Positions 8,851 through 15,669 of a stretch of DNA of 39,574 nucleotides are shown one piece after another (the first letter of the stretch is position 1; each line of letters begins with the position of its first letter). Where the stretch lies: assembly GCA_030592845.1 (NCBI GenBank), contig JAUVII010000009.1, positions 1 to 39,574 of the forward strand. The letters run 5' to 3'. The DNA comes from Candidatus Krumholzibacteriia bacterium. GTDB lineage: Bacteria; Krumholzibacteriota; Krumholzibacteriia; LZORAL124-64-63. A model generated the notes under the pieces. The model was not told the origin of the DNA. It saw only the letters and a list, made by a program, of their open reading frames with translations, and made no database searches. The position numbers and the translations under genes are program-made.

Positions 8851-8852
8851 GG

Positions 8853-9572
8853 TTACAACCCGAGGAAGCGGATGGCAAGGCCGCTGCCGAGAATGGCCGT
8901 GCCGGCGATGACGTGGGTATAGCGCTCGATCCGCTGCAGGGGAATCAACCGGATGCCGCGCTGCGCCAGATAAACCATCAACAGCATGGTGGCGATGGTG
9001 ACCACGGCGAAGATGGTCGCCACCAGAAACAGTCCCGCGTAGCTGCTGGTGGCCGCCGGGTACATCAGGATGGGAATAAGGGGTTCGCAGGGACCCAGGA
9101 CAAAAATTACGAACAGGGCCCATGGTGTAAGGCTGCGGCCCGGGCCCGAACCCCCGTCGTGTACATGGGAATGTTCGTGGTGGTGACTGTGATGGTGGGT
9201 GTGGGCCGTGCCGTCGGAATGCTGATGCGCGTGTTCGTGGGGGCGGTCTCTCTGGGCTTTGCGCAGTCCCCAAACGGCGTAGATCAGGCCGAAACTGATC
9301 AAAAGCCAGGCCGCGATGTCGCCGCGCATCCCCTCGATGATGTTCAACTCTCCCACCGCCAGACCAAGACCAATGCCCACCAGTCCCAGCGCCACCGAAC
9401 CAAGCACATGGCCGACTCCACACAGGGCGGTAATGCTCAGGGTGCGTCTCAGGGACCAGTTGCGGGCTTTGCCGATGACGATGAAAGGCAGGTAATGATC
9501 GGGGCCGGTCAGGGTATGGACGAAACCGATGGTTGCTGCGGTGGCTGCCAGAACGCCGAGTTCCGAACCCAT
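8853..9572 (-). CDS. nickel/cobalt transporter-like membrane protein
   Basis: This 239-residue integral membrane protein has about six predicted helices. An HTLTGPDHYLPF motif in the first helix resembles the HxxxxDH nickel-binding signature of NiCoT and UreH/HupE-type permeases. A cytoplasmic-type loop in the middle is strongly histidine-rich (HEHAHQHSDG, HTHHHSHHHEHSH), and GPCEPLIPIL follows in a later helix. The start ATG 9572 has GGAGGG seven bases upstream; the track start at 9641 has no ribosome site. As the first gene of the hypABF block it probably imports nickel for hydrogenase maturation. Specificity for Ni over Co, and the exact family, are inference. Confidence 0.85.
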   Translation of the reverse strand: MGSELGVLAATAATIGFVHTLTGPDHYLPFIVIGKARNWSLRRTLSITALCGVGHVLGSVALGLVGIGLGLAVGELNIIEGMRGDIAAWLLISFGLIYAVWGLRKAQRDRPHEHAHQHSDGTAHTHHHSHHHEHSHVHDGGSGPGRSLTPWALFVIFVLGPCEPLIPILMYPAATSSYAGLFLVATIFAVVTIATMLLMVYLAQRGIRLIPLQRIERYTHVIAGTAILGSGLAIRFLGL

Positions 9573-10021
9573 GTCACCCTCCGGGTAAACAGTTGCGAAA
9601 TAGTCTGTCAAAAAGATATCAGGTTCCCGGTCCGGGACCAAGGAGAAAGCACCTGGAGGAGGTGATAAATGATAAAATGGCTGGTGGAAAATATGGAAAA
9701 ACCGGGCCGAATTTATTGGTAACCCTCGCCCAAAAAGTTACCAACAGGTGGCCCGGTTTTCCCTAACTATCTGATATTCCAGTCGGTAGCGTCACAAAAC
9801 CTGATGATTTAAGACGGCATACAGGTCGAAATTTCTTACCTTTTTTTTGTAACAACGCTACCGACCCACCGGGGTCGGAATCTCCCTCGAACCCCCCGTA
9901 TAAGTATAAAGGTCCCGAGACCGTGATATGGTTACACCATTAGGTGTATTTTCTTCATTTTTTTGAAAAAAATTCTGAATGGCCCAGGCAGAGAGGGGGG
10001 AAGTCGATAAATATGTAAATT
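9573..10021 (-). promoter_or_regulatory. structured leader region upstream of nickel transporter/hyp operon
   Basis: This 449-bp stretch holds no credible gene; the 77-aa plus ORF at 9533-9766 mostly overlaps the transporter start and has no ribosome site. It has several stems. A nested hairpin lies at 9695-9763. An inverted repeat GTCGGTAGCGT / ACGCTACCGAC spans 9782-9792 and 9855-9865. The second arm of that repeat also pairs with 9872-9878 as CCGACCC-ACCG-GGGTCGG. A small hairpin TACACC-ATTA-GGTGTA lies at 9933-9948. The shared arm means two stems are mutually exclusive, as in attenuators and riboswitches. A function as a leader of the transporter operon is inference. I do not recognise a cobalamin or NiCo riboswitch. 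Confidence 0.45.
9695..9763 (-). terminator. nested-hairpin terminator or attenuator
   Basis: An outer stem pairs CCGGGCC with GGCCCGG and is extended by A-U pairs. Inside it an 8-bp stem TTGGTAAC/GTTACCAA closes a 13-base loop. Read on the minus strand, the outer stem ends in GGTTTTTCC and then ATATTTTCC, giving a short U tract. It could end the asparaginase transcript from upstream or act as an attenuator before the transporter. The stem is nearly symmetric and could also work on the plus strand. Confidence 0.5.
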
Positions 10022-10516
10022 TTAGATTAATTCCTCAAACATACCCGCGTCCCGATTTTTCTTCACGTTGTCCCAGGTGAAAAAACGGCCGTTCATGGCG
10101 ATGTAGACACCGTGGGGCAGGCTTTGGGTGAAGGCCAGCGCGCTGCCGAGATTGAAAAGTCCGTCGCTGCTGCCGAAAGCCATGGGAATCATGGCTCCGG
10201 TCAGCACAATGGTCTTGTCGGTGATGTTCTCCCCCAACAGGCGGGCTGTCGTTTCCATGGAGTCGGTTCCATGGGTGATGACGATGCGGTCCCGGTCACA
10301 CTTGCGGCACTGGCCGAGAATGACGTCGCGGTCCTCGTCGTCCATATCCAGGCTGTCGATCATCATCAGGGTGCGGATTTCCACGTCCAGCCGGCAGCGG
10401 CCCAGCTTGAGCATATCGCGCAGGTGGGAATCCTTGAAATAAAGGTTTCCGTTGCGTTCATCGTATTCCTTGTCGAAAGTGCCGCCGGTTACGAAAAGGC
10501 GGATGGTTTCTGACAT
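10022..10516 (-). CDS. single-domain asparaginase-like protein
   Basis: The 164-residue product matches only the N-terminal catalytic domain of type I/II L-asparaginases, which are normally about 330 residues. It has LFVTGGTFDKEYD (first catalytic threonine), VITHGTDSMETTA (second threonine and aspartate) and DKTIVLTGAMIPM (lysine). Standalone proteins of this size are known as asparaginase domain-containing proteins; their substrate is unclear. The start at 10516 is chosen from the TGGT motif position and AAGGA seven bases upstream; the track start at 10591 is too early. It follows the HAD gene by 43 bp on the same strand. The stop is natural and the sequence after it is non-coding, so this is probably the native length rather than a recent truncation. 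Confidence 0.85.
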   Translation of the reverse strand: MSETIRLFVTGGTFDKEYDERNGNLYFKDSHLRDMLKLGRCRLDVEIRTLMMIDSLDMDDEDRDVILGQCRKCDRDRIVITHGTDSMETTARLLGENITDKTIVLTGAMIPMAFGSSDGLFNLGSALAFTQSLPHGVYIAMNGRFFTWDNVKKNRDAGMFEELI

Positions 10517-10559
10517 GACGGGTCCTTCCCTGCCTGTGGGCGTTCGGTTGAACAACCCC

Positions 10560-11204
10560 TCAAATGACGATGATGAGCCGCTCTCCCGCAAGGGCGGAAT
10601 GCCGGTAGACCTGAAGGCGGTAGTCGAAACCGTCGTTGCGGCGCCAGGCCTCGGTGATTTCGCCGCCCCAGGCCGAGCCCACCGACTCGGGATCGGGGTC
10701 CGCGCCTGCGGTCAGCAAGCGGAAGGCTTCAGGGAAGCACGCGGATTGCTTTTTGAGGATGTGGGTCATGAAGGAGACCATCCCCGCGTTGATGATATCC
10801 CCGTCCTGGTTGATCAGAAGGGTCACCACCCGGTCGGTGTCGGCGGGAATGTCGGCGCGAAGGCGGTCTCCCACGGCCAGGGACTGGTCGGGATTTCCCC
10901 TGAGCTGGCGCAGGATTTCCCCGTAGGGCTTGCCCACCGGATGGCCCAGATCACCGAAAACCTGTTCCATGTATTGAAGAATCTCGAAACCGGAAAGGTA
11001 GCTCCTGGCGGATGCGGTTCCGTCACCGGTGGTGACCACCAGACGGAAACTGCGGGCTATTTCAGGCAGAAAATCCTGGCAACCGGGCAGGGGCAACGGG
11101 CGTCCGGTCATGGGGTCGTAGGGAATCAGGGTGCCGGCCATGTCCCAGAACATGAAGGAAGTCCGGTTTTCCGAACTGTCCGGCCGGGAATGGTCAGGAG
11201 ACAT
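10560..11204 (-). CDS. HAD-superfamily hydrolase, DxAGT type
   Basis: The protein (214 aa) has the HAD motifs in order: FWDMAGTLIPYD (motif I, Asp21 nucleophile), RLVVTTGDG (motif II), GKPYGEIL (motif III lysine) and SLAVGDRLRADIPAD (motif IV). The second motif I position is alanine, not the general acid aspartate of common phosphatases. DxAGT is found in phosphonatase-like HAD proteins, so the reaction may differ from simple phosphate ester hydrolysis. The C-terminal 60 residues (SVGSAWGGEITEAWRRNDG and beyond) are not assigned. The start lacks a clear ribosome site, so a slightly different start is possible. Probably co-transcribed with the asparaginase-like gene. Substrate unknown. Confidence 0.75.
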   Translation of the reverse strand: MSPDHSRPDSSENRTSFMFWDMAGTLIPYDPMTGRPLPLPGCQDFLPEIARSFRLVVTTGDGTASARSYLSGFEILQYMEQVFGDLGHPVGKPYGEILRQLRGNPDQSLAVGDRLRADIPADTDRVVTLLINQDGDIINAGMVSFMTHILKKQSACFPEAFRLLTAGADPDPESVGSAWGGEITEAWRRNDGFDYRLQVYRHSALAGERLIIVI

Positions 11205-11357
11205 AGGTTGGCTTTCGGGTTGCGGTTAGGGGCAAAACCATCTTGCTTGTCAGAGGATTAACATAACACGCCAGAACAAATCTAAGGTACAATGACAAGG
11301 GGTCTCCAACCCCATGTTACCTGATTGGCTCCTAATTACCAACAGGGGGAGGGAAAA

Positions 11358-12380
11358 ATGATGCGATTATTTTCCTGGTCCGGAAAATTTCCGGGATGGA
11401 GGGGCATCGCGAGGGCGGGGCTCGCCTTGACCTTGGTTGTATGCCTTTCCCTGGCCGGAACGGCCGACACCGCCCGGGCTTCGAGCTTGCAGCAACTCCT
11501 CGAACAGGTCGGCCCCGAGTATGGTGAAGCCTATGCCTCGCCATTCATCCACGCCTTTGGTCCCAACCAGAACACCAACCTTTTCTCCACGGCCAACATT
11601 CCCTATACGGGTCTGACTTTCGGGATCGGGGTCAAGGTCATGGGGACCTATCTGAACGAGGAGGACCAAACCTTCCGCAAGGTGGTCCAAATCGATGACC
11701 TGGGGGAATACGATCCCGGCCTGGCGGGCCAGTCCGGGACGGTGGTCATGAGTGGACCCACGATTTTCGGGGACACCGAGACCGATGGTCGCGTCGACGT
11801 TTTCGCCAACGGCGTCCTGGTGGGGACCTTCGAGGGGATTCCCGGCTTCTGGGATACCCGCTGGGTGCCCCTGGCCACTCCCGAAGCCTACATCGGCGGG
11901 TTGGTCGGTCTGAAGTTCACCCTGAGGTATTTCCCCTCCGTCAGTATGGGGGACTTCGGCAAGACCCAATACATGGGTTACGGCCTGCAGTGGAGCGCCA
12001 GCGGGGTGCTGGAAAACCTGCCGGTCGATTTCATGGTCGGGTTCTTCAAGACGACCCTTGATGTGGAGAACACCCAGGGCCTGGGACAGGACAAACTGTT
12101 CGACTCCGAGGCCAACTCCTACTTCCTGGCCATCAGTAAAAGCTGGCCGGCCCTGACGCTCTACAGCGGGTTTGCCATCGAGGATTCGGAAATGACGGCG
12201 ACATACTACTACTTCGACGAAGATCTCCAGATTGGCGGGGATTCCACTTTTTCGGTAAAGGGTCGTCAGGAACAGCGGTTTACCGTGGGTGTTGATCTTG
12301 ACATCCTGCTGCACCTGAACGTGGAAGCGGGCTTTGGAGACATGACCACCTATTCGGCCGGGCTGATGTTCGGCTTCTGA
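11358..12380 (+). CDS. outer-membrane barrel protein, DUF6588-like
   Basis: The product (about 340 aa) has a long signal peptide (basic segment to GIARAG, hydrophobic LALTLVVCLSLAG, cleavage near ARAS). It is followed by LLEQVGPEYGEAYASPFIHAFGPNQNTNLF and strand-rich sequence ending in VEAGFGDMTTYSAGLMFGF, an aromatic C-terminus typical of barrels. The pattern of an N-terminal LLEQ...Y..P...A.G segment with barrel strands resembles DUF6588, seen mainly in Bacteroidota and relatives. I am moderately sure of that label. GGGGGAGGG lies just before two adjacent ATGs (11358, 11361), so either may be used; the track TTG start at 11325 lies before the ribosome site. It is followed after 66 bp by a lipoprotein gene, probably in the same transcript. 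Confidence 0.75.
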   Translation: MMRLFSWSGKFPGWRGIARAGLALTLVVCLSLAGTADTARASSLQQLLEQVGPEYGEAYASPFIHAFGPNQNTNLFSTANIPYTGLTFGIGVKVMGTYLNEEDQTFRKVVQIDDLGEYDPGLAGQSGTVVMSGPTIFGDTETDGRVDVFANGVLVGTFEGIPGFWDTRWVPLATPEAYIGGLVGLKFTLRYFPSVSMGDFGKTQYMGYGLQWSASGVLENLPVDFMVGFFKTTLDVENTQGLGQDKLFDSEANSYFLAISKSWPALTLYSGFAIEDSEMTATYYYFDEDLQIGGDSTFSVKGRQEQRFTVGVDLDILLHLNVEAGFGDMTTYSAGLMFGF

Positions 12381-12446
12381 TCGAAGACGGTGACAACAAC
12401 TGGACCGCAACACGGATTCACTGGTCCTCGTGAAAGGAAAATGACC

Positions 12447-13163
12447 ATGAAAACCAAGCACTTGAAAGCCAGTGGGTTAGGGCTTGCCGCCGTGATGCTG
12501 CTGTTGGCCGGAGGCCTTCTGCTGGGTGGCTGCGAGAGCGATGCCGTGGCCCCAAATGAAACCCTGCCCGAGGTGACCGATCAGGAGGCGGCCCAGCAGG
12601 CGGCCCTGGTCGCCGTGGGTATAGCCCATGTGGGCCCCCAACTTTTGAAATTCGACGGGCTGAAGGCCGGCCCCGCGGAGCTTGGGGTTTATCCCTACGA
12701 TTTCCCCGAGGGAGGGGACATCACCGGCTCCATCGTCCTGGAATATTTCACCGGTGGCGAGGGAGGGAACCACAGCTCATGGAACAATGCTGATTACGGC
12801 CTTCTCTACACCCCTGAGGGGGAAGAGGTGAGTGTGGCGGTGGAACTGTTCGAAGGTGTCGAGGTGGTTTACTCGGTGACCTTCAACCTCGGCGGTCCCA
12901 TCAACCGGTCTGCCGACACCGCGACCGTTTCCGGCCCGGGCACCCTGATCATGGGTGAAATTGTCCGGGATTTCACTTTGACGAACGTGTTCCTTGACGC
13001 CGTGAGCTCCTATCCCGGCGGCGGGTCGTTTGATTTCACCGCGGGATCCATCGTAGTCACGGTGACCTACGACGGCACCAGGTTCGCCACGGTCACGGTT
13101 TCCGGAGGCGCTACGTTCGAGATCGATCTGGACACGGGTCTGATTTCGTCGGTTGGCGATTAG
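12447..13163 (+). CDS. lipoprotein of unknown function
   Basis: The 238-residue product begins MKTKHLKASGLGLAAV and has a lipoprotein signal ending in LLGGC, followed by ESDAVAPNE. ATG 12447 has AAGGAAA about seven bases upstream; the track start at 12390 precedes this and is rejected. The mature part is rich in beta-strand sequence with Gly, Val and Thr (GSIVLEYFTGGEGG, SVAVELFEGVEVVYSVTFNL, GSIVVTVTYDGTRFATVTVSGG) and has no motif I recognise. It contains only one cysteine, the lipidated one. Together with the preceding barrel it may form an envelope pair, but that rests on adjacency alone. Its stop is 17 bp before the terminator of the opposite-strand RNA candidate. Confidence 0.7.
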   Translation: MKTKHLKASGLGLAAVMLLLAGGLLLGGCESDAVAPNETLPEVTDQEAAQQAALVAVGIAHVGPQLLKFDGLKAGPAELGVYPYDFPEGGDITGSIVLEYFTGGEGGNHSSWNNADYGLLYTPEGEEVSVAVELFEGVEVVYSVTFNLGGPINRSADTATVSGPGTLIMGEIVRDFTLTNVFLDAVSSYPGGGSFDFTAGSIVVTVTYDGTRFATVTVSGGATFEIDLDTGLISSVGD

Positions 13164-13179
13164 ATAACCTGCAACCCGC

Positions 13180-13213
13180 AAAAAAACTAGGCGGAGCCCT
13201 CCTGGGCTCCGCC
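13180..13213 (-). terminator. intrinsic terminator of the candidate ncRNA
   Basis: A perfect 10-bp stem GGCGGAGCCC / GGGCTCCGCC with a four-base loop is followed on the minus strand by TAG and seven Ts. Toward the plus strand it is followed only by TCTCTCC, so it ends the lipoprotein transcript less efficiently if at all. It therefore points to a minus-strand transcript. Confidence 0.85.
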
Positions 13214-13406
13214 TCTCTCCGCTATATCCGAACCGCTCCAGTCCCGGTTCCTTCCTGCATCCGGACCGAACCCGAGCTTTCGCCCTGAGTCGCTGGTCCG
13301 GTCTGGAGCCTGCTCCCGACACGACTTTGCGCTGCCTGTGTTTTCAGGGCAGACGGTCGGTCCCGGGCCAGGTCCCGGCTCGGTGGCTCCGCTTCCGCTC
13401 GAACCA
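13180..13406 (-). ncRNA. candidate structured non-coding RNA, about 225 nt
   Basis: On the minus strand a promoter-like pair leads directly into a region packed with stems, ending at a strong intrinsic terminator. Stems on the RNA strand are: GGUGGUUC/GAGCCACC immediately at the predicted 5' end; CUGCCCUG/CAGGCAG around an AAAACA loop; CUCCAG/CUGGAG enclosing CCGGACC/GGUCCGG; and inside that GGGC-GAAA-GCUC, a GNRA tetraloop. The only ORFs here (83 and 62 aa) lack ribosome sites, and the longer one stops inside the terminator, so coding is unlikely. Size resembles 6S RNA, but I do not see its central bubble. I do not see the SRP, RNase P or tmRNA core motifs either. It sits divergently beside the hydrogenase operon promoter. 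The structure is read by eye; identity is open. Confidence 0.6.
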
Positions 13407-13412
13407 CCACGT

Positions 13413-13440
13413 ATCATATAGGGAATTTTGTCTACCACAA
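13413..13440 (-). promoter_or_regulatory. sigma70-like promoter of the candidate ncRNA
   Basis: On the minus strand TTGTGG (13440-13435), a 16-base spacer and TATGAT (13418-13413) place a transcription start near 13406, exactly at the first stem of the RNA candidate. The -10 matches five of six consensus bases and the -35 only three or four, so strength is uncertain. Confidence 0.45.
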
Positions 13441-13487
13441 GGCCCTATTTGGTCATTTGGGTGTAAAAATGGAGGCCCGGGTTCAAA

Positions 13488-13516
13488 TTGAGAATGGTTA
13501 TAATGTTCATTATGAT
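13488..13516 (+). promoter_or_regulatory. sigma70-like promoter of the hydrogenase operon
   Basis: TTGAGA (13488-13493), a 17-base spacer and TATGAT (13511-13516) each match five of six consensus bases. The start would be near 13523, leaving a leader of about 140 bases before the small-subunit ATG. The leader contains a CCCC-AAAT-GGGG hairpin at 13613-13624. I see no sigma54 box or obvious Fnr site, so regulation is not visible. Confidence 0.55.
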
Positions 13517-13662
13517 AAAAAGGAATCAAAATGCTTTCCAGGATACCCCACAAGATGGTAGGGTGTTTGCAATTGCCGATCTGATTGATATGAAATCTGG
13601 AATTTCCCTTTCCCCAAATGGGGATCTTCTGGAAAAGTGAACCTCGACCCGGAGGCCGGCCG

Positions 13663-14793
13663 ATGGATCCAATCCTCGATATCTCCGCCAAGTCCCCCAG
13701 CGCTCTCGAAACAAAAATCGGACGACGAAAATTCCTGAAGATCATTACTGCCGCCGCCGCCTCGATCGGTCTTTCCGGCTCGGCCGTCGTCCAGATGGTG
13801 GAAGCGATCGACCTGGGCCTGAAGCCCTCGGTCATCTGGCTCCATTTCCAGGAATGTACCGGCTGTACGGAATCGCTGTTGAGGACCGCCCATCCCGAAC
13901 TGGCCTCCCTGATCCTCGACCTGATCTCCCTGGACTACCACGAAACCCTGGCCGCCGCGGCCGGCCATCAGATCGAAAAATCGCTGCACGACACCATGGC
14001 TGCCCACAAGGGCCAATACGTGTTGGTGGTGGAGGGGTCCATTCCAGAGAAGGACGGCGGCATCTACTGCCAGATCGGTGGCCGGACCGCGCTGGACATC
14101 CTTAACGAGGTGGCTGCCGACGCGGCCGCCATCATCGCCATCGGCTCCTGCGCGTCGTTCGGGGGCCTTCCCGCCTCCGGCCCCAATCCCACCGGGGCCA
14201 CCGGGGCACCCATGATCCTCAAGGACAAGACCGTGGTCACGATTCCGGGCTGTCCGGCGAACCCCTACAACTTCCTGGGGGTGGTGCTGCAGTTCGTGAC
14301 ACTCGGCACACTGCCCGCCCTGGATGACAAGGGACGCCCGTTGTTCGCCTACGCGCGCACGATCCACGAAGATTGTCCGCGGCGCCCCCATTTTGATGCC
14401 GGCCGCTTCGTTCAGAAGTTCGGAGACGAGGACCACAGGCTGGGCCACTGTCTGTACAAGATGGGCTGCAAGGGTCCGGCGACCCATGCCAACTGTTCCA
14501 TCAAGCACTTCTGCGAGGTTCCCGGGGCCTGGCCCATTGGCATCGGGCACCCCTGCATCGGTTGCACCGAGAAGGAACTGGCGTTCCAGGTCCCCATCCA
14601 TACGACGGTCGATATCGAACGCGCGACTCCGCCGGATACATATCCGCCCATCCACGCCGATCACGGCGGGGTCAGCCCCGTGGCCACCGCCGTTGGTGGA
14701 GCCGTGGTGGGTGTTGCCTTGGGCGCGGCCTGGAAGCAGGCTAAAAAACTGGATGGGGAAGGCCCCGACTCCACCGACAAAAAGGAGGAGTAA
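13663..14793 (+). CDS. hybO: uptake [NiFe]-hydrogenase small subunit (HybO-like)
   Basis: The small subunit carries the Fe-S chain that leads electrons from the NiFe site to the membrane partner. The 376-residue protein has a Tat signal (GRRKFLKIITAAAAS, Arg21-Arg22) that exports the folded heterodimer. Cluster ligands are ECTGCTES (Cys65, Cys68), GSCASFGG, IPGCPANP, the LGHCLYKMGCKGPATHANC region and HPCIGCTEKELAF. A C-terminal hydrophobic segment (PVATAVGGAVVGVALGAAW) anchors it in the membrane and is followed by a charged tail. ATG 13663 has GGAGG seven bases upstream; the track start at 13618 does not. The next gene starts three bases after the stop, preceded by AAGGAGG. The long minus-strand ORF of 685 aa opposite is a shadow. 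It resembles Hyb-type (group 1) hydrogenases. Confidence 0.95.
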   Translation: MDPILDISAKSPSALETKIGRRKFLKIITAAAASIGLSGSAVVQMVEAIDLGLKPSVIWLHFQECTGCTESLLRTAHPELASLILDLISLDYHETLAAAAGHQIEKSLHDTMAAHKGQYVLVVEGSIPEKDGGIYCQIGGRTALDILNEVAADAAAIIAIGSCASFGGLPASGPNPTGATGAPMILKDKTVVTIPGCPANPYNFLGVVLQFVTLGTLPALDDKGRPLFAYARTIHEDCPRRPHFDAGRFVQKFGDEDHRLGHCLYKMGCKGPATHANCSIKHFCEVPGAWPIGIGHPCIGCTEKELAFQVPIHTTVDIERATPPDTYPPIHADHGGVSPVATAVGGAVVGVALGAAWKQAKKLDGEGPDSTDKKEE

Positions 14794-14796
14794 CCG

Positions 14797-15669
14797 ATGG
14801 CTAGAACCAGACGCGCATTCCTCAAAGGTCTGGCCTACGCGGGAGGTACCGCTGCGGTCAGCGCGGTGCCCGCGATCGCCAGCGAACCGCGCAAGGCTCC
14901 GGACGACGCGGTGGGAATGTTGTACGACACCACGCGCTGCATCGGCTGCAAGGCCTGTGTGGTGGCCTGCCACGAAGCCAACGACCTGCCGCCGGACACC
15001 CGGGGTGACGCCCTTTACGACGCTCCCCAGTCTCTCAACGACCGCACCAAGAACATCATCAAGCTCTATCAGGAAGATGGTCGGCGGTCGTATATGAAAC
15101 AGCAGTGCATGCACTGCATCGATCCCGCCTGTGTGGGCGCCTGCATGATCGGGGCCCTGCAGAAACGGGAGTACGGCATCGTCACCTGGGAAAGCAATCG
15201 CTGCATCGGTTGCCGCTATTGCCAGGTGGCCTGCCCCTACAATGTTCCCAAGTTCGAGTGGGAAGAGGCCAATCCCCGCATTATCAAATGCGAGCTGTGC
15301 AACCACCGCTTGGCCGAGGGCAAGGAGCCTGCCTGCTGCGAGGTCTGCCCGCGCGACGCGGTGATCTACGGCAAGTACGATGAACTGCTCGCCGAGGCCA
15401 AAAAGCGGATGGCCGACCATCCCGGCCGTTACGTGGACAAGATCTACGGCGAACACGACGGCGGGGGCACCCAGGTGCTCTATCTGTCGCACGTTCCCTT
15501 TGAAAAACTGGGTCTGCCCGAACTGGGCGACGAAGCGGTGCCCAAGCTGAACCGGACGATCCAGCACGGGGTCTACAAGGGCATGATCGCCCCGGCGGCC
15601 CTGTACGTGGCGATGGGCGCGGTCATGCTGCGCAACCGGCGCAAAGGCGACAAGGGGGGTGAATCATGA
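14797..15669 (+). CDS. hybA: HybA-like Tat-exported four-cluster ferredoxin subunit
   Basis: HybA carries electrons from the hydrogenase small subunit to the membrane subunit HybB. The 290-residue protein starts MARTRRAFLKGLAYAGG, a Tat signal. It contains four ferredoxin cysteine sets, including CIGCKACVVACHEAN, CMHCIDPACVGACMIGAL, CIGCRYCQVACPYNVP and CELCNHRLAEG...CCEVCPRDAV. The C-terminal segment GMIAPAALYVAMGAVMLRN is a membrane anchor as in E. coli HybA. It overlaps the next gene by ATGA, showing coupling. Nothing essential appears missing. Confidence 0.93.
   Translation: MARTRRAFLKGLAYAGGTAAVSAVPAIASEPRKAPDDAVGMLYDTTRCIGCKACVVACHEANDLPPDTRGDALYDAPQSLNDRTKNIIKLYQEDGRRSYMKQQCMHCIDPACVGACMIGALQKREYGIVTWESNRCIGCRYCQVACPYNVPKFEWEEANPRIIKCELCNHRLAEGKEPACCEVCPRDAVIYGKYDELLAEAKKRMADHPGRYVDKIYGEHDGGGTQVLYLSHVPFEKLGLPELGDEAVPKLNRTIQHGVYKGMIAPAALYVAMGAVMLRNRRKGDKGGES

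Noticed and set aside
9533-9766. 77-aa plus ORF in the leader region
   Set aside because: Starts inside the transporter coding region on the other strand, lacks a ribosome site and ends in the nested hairpin.
13180-13406. The RNA candidate as a tRNA, tmRNA, SRP RNA or RNase P RNA
   Set aside because: No cloverleaf, no tmRNA ends, no SRP tetraloop-plus-AGCAG signature and no RNase P core sequences were seen; size is also wrong for the larger RNAs.
13187-13438. 83-aa minus-strand ORF (and the 62-aa ORF at 13222-13410)
   Set aside because: No ribosome site, unusual Gly/Pro/Ser/Arg-rich composition, and the longer ORF has its stop inside the terminator hairpin; the structured RNA explanation fits better.
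13510-15567. 685-aa minus-strand ORF
   Set aside because: Antisense shadow of the hydrogenase small subunit and HybA genes, produced by high GC content at third codon positions.
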